Part shown: piece after piece, positions 58,686-64,000 of the stretch | How the letters are laid out: each line of letters starts with the position of its first letter | How positions within the stretch are numbered: the stretch's first letter is position 1 | Source: Novosphingobium sp. AP12 | GTDB taxonomy: Bacteria; Pseudomonadota; Alphaproteobacteria; Sphingomonadales; Sphingomonadaceae | Assembly: GCF_000281975.1 (NCBI RefSeq) | Contig: NZ_AKKE01000037.1 | Coordinates: 1 to 64,000, forward strand | Length of the DNA: 64,000 nt | Direction of reading: 5' to 3' | The notes under the pieces: model-generated | The model's input: only the letters and a program-made list of their open reading frames with translations | Told to the model about the DNA's origin: nothing | The model's database searches: none | Position numbers and translations under genes: made by a program

Positions 58686-60074
58686 TCAGGCTGCCGCGCC
58701 CATCAGCCGCTTGGCGAGCACCAGCTTGAACAGCCCGAAGCCGACCAGCCCGACCAGCGCGGTCGCGGCGTGGAGCAGCCAGAACTGCGTCGTCGGCATC
58801 GTCTCGAACAGCGTGCCAATCTTGCCGACCACCAGGTTTGCGCCGAAGAACGACAGGTAGTAGATGCCCACGATCGAGCCGGTCAGCGCGCGGGGGGCAA
58901 GACGGGTGAAGAGCGCAAGGCTCACCGGCAGCAGGTGCGCGAATCCGATCGAGTTGAGCACGTGGAACAGCACGGGCCATAACAGGCCGATCTTGGCCGA
59001 CCCCTGCGTCAATGCCGCCATGTAGAGGCACAGCGCACCCGCGAAGATGAAGCCGCAGCCCAGGATCATCTTGCCCAGCTCGTCCGGCTCGCGCCCGGTG
59101 CGCTTGCCGACGAGCGCCCAGAACGCGGCGACCGCGACCAGCATCGAGAAACTGAGCGTCGCGTCGAGCGTGATCATCCAGCTGGTGGGCAGGGTGGTGC
59201 CCATGAAGGTAAGCTGGAATTGCTGGTCGGCCCAGACGAGATAGGCGTTGAAGATCTGCTGGTTTGTGAGGAGCGCGAAGCCCATCACGGGCACGAGGAC
59301 GAGCACCGCCACGAGGCGCAGGCCATCGCCGGGCTCGAACTTCGCGCGCGGTTCCTTGGATTTCCCCGTATTGCGGGTGTCGGCGGGGAGCCAGGGCCGC
59401 GCTGCGAGGTAGACCAGCAGACCGAGCACCATGACCACGCCCGCGCAGCCGAAGCCCCAGTGCCAGCCGATCTTCTCGCCCAGCGTGCCCGACACCAACG
59501 GAGCGGCGATCACCGAGACGTTGATGAAGATGTAGAAGATCTGGAACGCCATCGCGCGGCGGATGTCGGCGGGGCCGTAAAGCTCGCCGACCTGGCTGGC
59601 GATGTTGCCCTTGAACAGCCCGACGCCGACGACGAGCGAGGCCAGCGCCAGCAGGAACGCACCTTCGAATGCCATCAGGAAGTGGCCGAGCGACATGACC
59701 ACCGCGCCTGCGATCAGCGCCGCGCGGCGGCCGAGCAGCAGGTCGGCCAGCAGTCCGCCGAGGATCGGGGTAAGGTAGACCAGCGCGGTGTAGAGGCCGA
59801 AGATTTCGGATGCGAGGGGTTGACCCTGAAGGCCGGAGAACAGGTGGATTCTCAGCCATTCGAGGCCGATCACGCTCTCCTGCCGGCCGGGCGTCAGCAG
59901 GTACTTGACCATGTAGAGCGTCAACAGCGTCTGCATCGAGTAGTACGAAAACCGCTCGCACCCTTCCACCACGCCGAGATAGCCTAGGCCCTTGGGATGG
60001 CCAAGGAAAGCGCGGTCGTCCTGCGCGGCCACCTCGGGAAAATCGAGTTCAGGGGTAGCTTCGGCTGCTGTCAT
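58686..60074 (-). CDS. POT family proton-dependent peptide transporter
   Basis: The 462-residue protein of the major facilitator superfamily has the POT signatures: GYLGVVEGCERFSYYSMQ (the ExxERFxYY motif), LTPILGGLLADLLLGRR and FQIFYIFINVSVIAAPLVS (near the PTR2 signature). About 13 hydrophobic segments are visible. It imports di- and tripeptides with protons. The only gene likely to share its transcript is the 58-residue membrane protein downstream. Confidence 0.93.
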   Translation of the reverse strand: MTAAEATPELDFPEVAAQDDRAFLGHPKGLGYLGVVEGCERFSYYSMQTLLTLYMVKYLLTPGRQESVIGLEWLRIHLFSGLQGQPLASEIFGLYTALVYLTPILGGLLADLLLGRRAALIAGAVVMSLGHFLMAFEGAFLLALASLVVGVGLFKGNIASQVGELYGPADIRRAMAFQIFYIFINVSVIAAPLVSGTLGEKIGWHWGFGCAGVVMVLGLLVYLAARPWLPADTRNTGKSKEPRAKFEPGDGLRLVAVLVLVPVMGFALLTNQQIFNAYLVWADQQFQLTFMGTTLPTSWMITLDATLSFSMLVAVAAFWALVGKRTGREPDELGKMILGCGFIFAGALCLYMAALTQGSAKIGLLWPVLFHVLNSIGFAHLLPVSLALFTRLAPRALTGSIVGIYYLSFFGANLVVGKIGTLFETMPTTQFWLLHAATALVGLVGFGLFKLVLAKRLMGAAA

Positions 60075-60566
60075 TGTTCTCGACCCGTAATTATCTTGTC
60101 GGTCCGCGCAATCGCGATACGGGCGTGAGCAATGTCACGTCGGTAGGATGTCGTCAATTTGCCATGTAATCTAGCCGGTAGGGCGGCAGGCCCCGATAAA
60201 GCCTGCCGCCGCCGGTACGCCCCGGCGAGATCCGCACGGGGCGAAGCGGCCCCCCGGCCGCGCCGTAAGCGCGAATGGCAAGGAAACCATCAGTCTAACC
60301 GGCAAAAAGGAATAGCTGTTCCCGATTCTGGGGCGTTGGTCCTGTTCCAGGAACGGCGCGGCGTTCAGCGTGTCCAGGCTGGGACTGCACGCAACGTCGC
60401 GCAAGTTTTTGGTACCCGGCGCTCGCTCGCAAGGCATAACCCACTACGAGTACCCGCGCCCTCAAGCATGGGCGCCCGTGACGCCGACCCGACGTTTTTC
60501 GCGCAGTTTCCCGGCGTTAGTCTCGCGCTCGCCAGCTGGCGTTTTCGCGGGTCTGCCGCATGCGTC
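60075..60566. other. 492-base intergenic region with two strong dyads
   Basis: No gene is convincing here. GGCGGCAGGC (60182-60191) pairs perfectly with GCCTGCCGCC (60201-60210) around a 9-base loop, without a T run on either side. CGCCAGCTGGCG at 60530-60541, just after the aroB stop, is a perfect 12-base palindrome followed on the plus strand by TTTTCG. The stretch 60290-60330 is less G+C-rich than its surroundings. It holds the upstream region of the peptide transporter gene and could hide a small RNA; I cannot match a known one. Confidence 0.4.
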
Positions 60567-61682
60567 TCAGGCCGGCTCGCGCACCAGTTCCTCGTCGAGG
60601 AATTGCGCCACGTCCTCCAGCGACACCTGCTTGTCGAGGTAGGTGTGGCCGATGCCCTTCATCAACAGGAAGGGCAGGGTGCCTGCGTCCATCTTTTTGT
60701 CATGGAGCATGTGGCGCACGAGGGCGGCGCCGTCGCAGTCCATGCCCAGCATCGGCAGGCCGGCGGGCAGGCCGATCTCGCCGATGTGGCGGGCGACATG
60801 CTCGGCGCTTGCATGGGGCATCAATCCGTGGCGGGCGGAGTAGCGAGCCGCCAGCACCATGCCGAGCGCCACCGCCTCGCCGTGGAGCAGGCGGGTGGAG
60901 AAGCCGGTCTCGGCTTCCAGCGCATGGCCGAACGTATGGCCGAGGTTGAGGAGGGCGCGGCGGCCGGTGGTTTCGAACTCGTCCTCGGCGACGATGCGCG
61001 CCTTTGAGGCCACCGAATGGGCGACGGCATATTCGCGCAGGGCCCCGTCGCCCTCGATCATCGCGCCGGCATGGGTGTCGCACCAGGCGAAGAAGTCGGC
61101 GTCGTCGATGAGGCCGTACTTCACCACTTCAGCATAGCCCGCCAGCAGGTCGCGCCGGGGCAGTGTTTCGAGCGCGGCAAGGTCGGCCAGCACCAGCGAG
61201 GGCTGGTGGAACGCGCCGACGAGATTCTTGCCGGCCGGCGTGTTGATCGCGGTCTTGCCGCCGACGCTCGAATCGACTTGCGCCAGCAGGGTGGTTGGCA
61301 CCTGGATGAAGTTGCAGCCCCGCTTCAGGACCGAGGCACAGAAGCCGGTGAGGTCGCCGATGACGCCGCCGCCCAGAGCGACGATATGGTCGCCGCGCTC
61401 AACTTCCAGGGCGAGCAGCCAGTTCACCGTGGCGGCAAGTTCGTCCCACGACTTGGTCGCCTCGCCCGGCGGCAGGATGCGCCAGTGCGGTTCGTGGCCA
61501 TTGTCCCGCAGCGAAGTCTCGACGACATGGCCCCAGGCGGCGTGGACGTTCGCGTCGGTGATGACCGGCACGCCGCGCTTGCGCAGCCGGCCCCGGCAGT
61601 TGGGCGCGAGTTCGGCCAAGAGCCCGGCGCCGACGCGCACTTCATAGGGCCGCGAGGCGATGTCGACGGGGATCACAGCCAT
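60567..61682 (-). CDS. aroB: 3-dehydroquinate synthase
   Basis: AroB closes DAHP to 3-dehydroquinate, the second step of the shikimate pathway, using NAD and a metal ion. The 371-residue protein shows ALGGGVIGDLTGFCASVL, QVPTTLLAQVDSSVGGKTA, NLGHTFGHALE and HGEAVALGM with metal-binding His. The start overlaps the aroK stop by ten bases. Confidence 0.97.
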   Translation of the reverse strand: MAVIPVDIASRPYEVRVGAGLLAELAPNCRGRLRKRGVPVITDANVHAAWGHVVETSLRDNGHEPHWRILPPGEATKSWDELAATVNWLLALEVERGDHIVALGGGVIGDLTGFCASVLKRGCNFIQVPTTLLAQVDSSVGGKTAINTPAGKNLVGAFHQPSLVLADLAALETLPRRDLLAGYAEVVKYGLIDDADFFAWCDTHAGAMIEGDGALREYAVAHSVASKARIVAEDEFETTGRRALLNLGHTFGHALEAETGFSTRLLHGEAVALGMVLAARYSARHGLMPHASAEHVARHIGEIGLPAGLPMLGMDCDGAALVRHMLHDKKMDAGTLPFLLMKGIGHTYLDKQVSLEDVAQFLDEELVREPA

Positions 61683-62260
61683 TGCGAAATTCCCTGGAGG
61701 ACCTTGTTGATGGTCTGCATGTGAGGGCCGGGGCCGCTGGTCACATGGATCGGCGCCTGGCGGTAATGCTGCTCGCGCTCGGCGCGCAGGCGGGCGAGGA
61801 TTTCGCGCGGGTTGCCGCCCTGCAGGAGGGGGCGGTTTTCCTTGCGGGCGGTGCGCTCGACAAGGGTGTCGAGTTCGCTGTCGAGCCAGACGGTGATCGC
61901 CTTGTCGAGGATCAGCGCGCGGGTTTCGGCATTGCAGAAGGCGCCCCCGCCGGTGGCGATGACGATGCGCGGCCGGGGGCTGGCCTCGCGCTCGGTCACG
62001 AGGCGGGCGATCACCCGCCGCTCGCCGTCGCGGAAGTAGTCTTCGCCGTAAGCCTCGAACATCTCGGGGATGGTCATCTGCGCCGAGCGCTCGATCTCGT
62101 CGTCGGCATCGACGAAGGGGCAGTCTAGCAGGGTGGCGAGGCGCTTGCCCACGCTGGACTTGCCGACGCCCATCATGCCCACGAGCACGATCGGGCGATC
62201 GATACGGCGGCCGAGCGCCGCAATTTCCTGCGCGGAAAACCGTGTCTGTTGAACGTCCAT
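61673..62260 (-). CDS. aroK: Shikimate kinase
   Basis: AroK phosphorylates shikimate with ATP. The 195-residue protein has the P-loop GMMGVGKSSVGKRLA, the shikimate-binding DADDEIE, and ATGGGAF. ENRPLLQG in the lid and HYRQAPIHV near the end are also present. ATG 62260 gives a 25-residue lead before the P-loop; the frame is open further upstream without homology. It overlaps aroB, as in many Proteobacteria. Confidence 0.95.
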   Translation of the reverse strand: MDVQQTRFSAQEIAALGRRIDRPIVLVGMMGVGKSSVGKRLATLLDCPFVDADDEIERSAQMTIPEMFEAYGEDYFRDGERRVIARLVTEREASPRPRIVIATGGGAFCNAETRALILDKAITVWLDSELDTLVERTARKENRPLLQGGNPREILARLRAEREQHYRQAPIHVTSGPGPHMQTINKVLQGISQWL

Positions 62261-62345
62261 TGCCCGATCGCCTATAGTTGCGCTAGGTCGCAGCGCAAGC
62301 ATCACAAAGTCGCCCCTTGCAGACGGGCATGGTGAAGGAAATCGA

Positions 62346-62507
62346 GTGACGACGACAATTCGCAGGCGCAGGCTTGCAGGAGCAATCGCCATCGCCGTAC
62401 CGATCGCCGTGGTCGCCCTCGGGTTCGCCGCCTGGAACGACGCGGGCAAGCAGCCGGTCGAGGACCTGACCATCGAGGTGCCGCTGCCCAAGGAGGCTGC
62501 CCGATGA
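62346..62507 (+). CDS. Small membrane protein upstream of a large exported protein
   Basis: A 53-residue product starts at GTG 62346 with GAAGGA about seven bases before it. It has a basic N-terminus (TTTIRRRRLAG), one membrane segment (about residues 11-30) and a short tail ending KEAAR. Its TGA overlaps the next ATG as ATGA, so the two genes are coupled. It is divergent from aroK. Function is unknown; the coupling suggests a joint envelope role. Confidence 0.68.
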   Translation: MTTTIRRRRLAGAIAIAVPIAVVALGFAAWNDAGKQPVEDLTIEVPLPKEAAR

Positions 62508-64000
62508 GGGCGGCCCACCTGCTTGCCGGTGCCGCACTGGCGATGACCTCGGTCTGGGCGGTGGCACAGGATGCGCCCGAATCGCTGCTTCCCAAGATGT
62601 TCGACGAGCCGGCGCCCGCGCCCTCGCGCACCGTCACGCCGCGTCCTACGCCGAGCCGGACTGCTACGCCCCGCCCCGCGGCTTCCGCCAGCGCCGCTCC
62701 CGGAGCGCCTCGCCCGGCGGCGACCGCGACGCCGGTGGTCCAGGCGATCCCGACCGGAGCCCCGCCGATTGCGCTGGACGCCGCCACGCTGGCGGCCGCG
62801 CAGGACGACGGCACGCTGCGGCGCATCCCCAGCCTCGAGGAACTCGAGCGCATGTCGCCCGAGGATTTCGAGGCGCTGCTGGGAGCCAAGGTGGTCATCG
62901 ACATGCCGCCGCAGGCGCGCCGCTCGATCGCCGAGGCCGGGATTCTCGACGCGGAGGAAGGCGGGCTGGCGCAGGATTCGCTGGCGATCCAGAACGGCCG
63001 GCTGGTGCAGGTCGCGATTTCCGGCAACCGGGGCACGCTGGTCTCGCGCTGGGGGCACATTCTGCTGCGCCGCGCGCTGGCCTCGCGCCTGCAACCGCCC
63101 CGCGGGATGAGCGCGCAGGACTTCCTGGCGCTGCGCGTCTCGCTGCTGCTGCGCATGGGCGAGACCGACGCCGCGCGCGCCGTGCTGCAGGATATGGACA
63201 TTGCCGACTACACTCCCGCCATCGGCGCGGTGGTGCTCGACGTCTATGCCAGGAACGCCGACTTCACCGGCATGTGCCCGGTCATGGCGACGCAGGGCTC
63301 GCTCCGCGCCGACCCGGCTTGGGGCGTGACGCGCACGATCTGCGATGCTTTCCGGGGCAACAGCACCGCCTCGATCTCGCGCCTGGAGCGTGATCGCAAT
63401 CGCGGGACGATGGACCAGATCGACATGCTGCTCGCGCAGAAGTACGCGGGCGCTGCCGGCAAGTCGCGCCGCGCGGTGACGATCGAGTGGAACAAGGTCA
63501 CTACGCTGGATCCGTGGCGCTACGGCCTCGCCATCGGCGTCGGGCTGGAGCCGCCGGCCTCGCTGATGAAGACGGCCGGGCCATCGTATGACTACGTCAC
63601 CGCGCTGGCGCCGATGGTCGGCCTCGCCCGGCGCGCGGCGGCGGCGGACCGCGCGGCGGCGGCGGGCGTGCTGTCGAACGCGGCGATGGTCGATCTCTAT
63701 TCGCAGATCTACGCCGACCCCGACGTCACCGGCGAGTGGCAGGACCGCGCCGAATCGCTGCGCGACGCCTATACGCAGGAGGACGCGGCAGCGCGGCTCA
63801 CGGCGATGAAGTCTCTCTGGGATGCGACCGGTCCGGCGCGCTATGCGCGTCAGGTGCTGACCGCGGCGGCGGCCGCGCGCATGGCGCCGAGCGCCGACCT
63901 CGTCGACAGCGCGCCCGCGCTGATCGCCTCGATGCTGTCGGCCGGATACGACGCCAATGCGCTGCGCTGGTCGAGCGTGGTGAGCGCGGGATCGAAGGGC
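62504..64000 (+). CDS. Large exported protein, function unknown (runs off window)
   Basis: The first 499 codons are visible and stay open to the window end. A signal peptide (HLLAGAALAMTSVWAVAQ) is followed by a proline-threonine-alanine-serine-rich stretch (about residues 30-80). After that comes a helical, alanine-rich domain with SLEELERMSPEDFEALLGAK and VSLLLRMGETDAARAVLQDM, which look like TPR/Sel1-like helix pairs but match no family I can name. Two cysteines (MCPVMATQ, TICDAF) are spaced for a disulfide. It is probably a periplasmic scaffold; this is inference. Confidence 0.75.
   Translation, partial: MRAAHLLAGAALAMTSVWAVAQDAPESLLPKMFDEPAPAPSRTVTPRPTPSRTATPRPAASASAAPGAPRPAATATPVVQAIPTGAPPIALDAATLAAAQDDGTLRRIPSLEELERMSPEDFEALLGAKVVIDMPPQARRSIAEAGILDAEEGGLAQDSLAIQNGRLVQVAISGNRGTLVSRWGHILLRRALASRLQPPRGMSAQDFLALRVSLLLRMGETDAARAVLQDMDIADYTPAIGAVVLDVYARNADFTGMCPVMATQGSLRADPAWGVTRTICDAFRGNSTASISRLERDRNRGTMDQIDMLLAQKYAGAAGKSRRAVTIEWNKVTTLDPWRYGLAIGVGLEPPASLMKTAGPSYDYVTALAPMVGLARRAAAADRAAAAGVLSNAAMVDLYSQIYADPDVTGEWQDRAESLRDAYTQEDAAARLTAMKSLWDATGPARYARQVLTAAAAARMAPSADLVDSAPALIASMLSAGYDANALRWSSVVSAGSKG

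Noticed and set aside
60171..60437. 88-codon minus-strand frame in the 60 kb gap
   Set aside because: No signal peptide, domain or convincing ribosome-binding site, and the frame crosses the strong hairpin at 60182-60210.

Overview
The window reads as a chromosomal segment of a sphingomonad (Alphaproteobacteria, Sphingomonadales, most like Novosphingobium or Sphingomonas). Supporting signs are the high G+C content, frequent GTG and TTG starts, a C4-type 5-aminolevulinate synthase, the carboxyspermidine route to polyamines, and the plsY-dprA-topA and lepB-rnc-era gene orders. Assignment below family level is inference. No tRNA, rRNA, CRISPR array, insertion sequence, phage gene or defence island could be supported, so this is mostly core and catabolic genome.

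Layout. 1-8.9 kb: a partial uracil-DNA glycosylase, ETF-ubiquinone oxidoreductase, ispE, an N-formylglutamate amidohydrolase-like gene, ilvD, a small lipoprotein, an NAD(P)HX repair enzyme and an RNA uracil methyltransferase. 8.9-14.6 kb: a leucine dehydrogenase-like gene divergent from an Lrp-type regulator, then the homogentisate operon hmgA-fahA-maiA divergent from a MarR-type regulator. 14.6-17.8 kb: two small proteins, a threonine dehydratase-like enzyme, and btaA-btaB, which predict the phosphorus-free betaine lipid DGTS. 18.0-22.9 kb: polyamine synthesis (carboxyspermidine dehydrogenase, carboxyspermidine decarboxylase, ornithine decarboxylase) with a lipoprotein and a DUF486 membrane protein inside the unit. 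23-30 kb: a membrane protein of GT-C-like build, an old yellow enzyme, an endonuclease/exonuclease/phosphatase-fold protein, hemA, and murI coupled to a metallo-beta-lactamase-like protein that has lost most of its metal ligands. 30-34.8 kb: plsY-dprA, then topA with a coupled 59-residue DNA-binding-like protein.

34.8-47.5 kb: a GT39-like glycosyltransferase, lepB-rnc-era with an SGNH lipoprotein, pgi, a surface subtilase, an RBBP9-type hydrolase divergent from glutathione reductase, and an acyltransferase. 47.8-58.5 kb: a nine-gene unit for propionyl-CoA to succinyl-CoA conversion (pccB, thiolase, epimerase, mutase, bioB, esterase, pccA, csaA, thioesterase). It carries biotin synthase beside the biotin-dependent carboxylase. 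58.5-64 kb: a peptide transporter with a small membrane protein, aroB-aroK, and a divergent pair made of a small membrane protein and a large exported protein that runs off the window.

Functionally, the branched-chain amino acid enzymes (leucine dehydrogenase), tyrosine catabolism and the propionyl-CoA route would together feed amino-acid carbon into central metabolism. I did not find a convincing wholly new system. The best leads are a 32-base perfect alternating pyrimidine-purine tract in front of topA, the pseudo-metallo-beta-lactamase coupled to murI, the subtilase that combines a lipobox with an autotransporter-like C-terminus, and two unstudied genes inside the polyamine operon.
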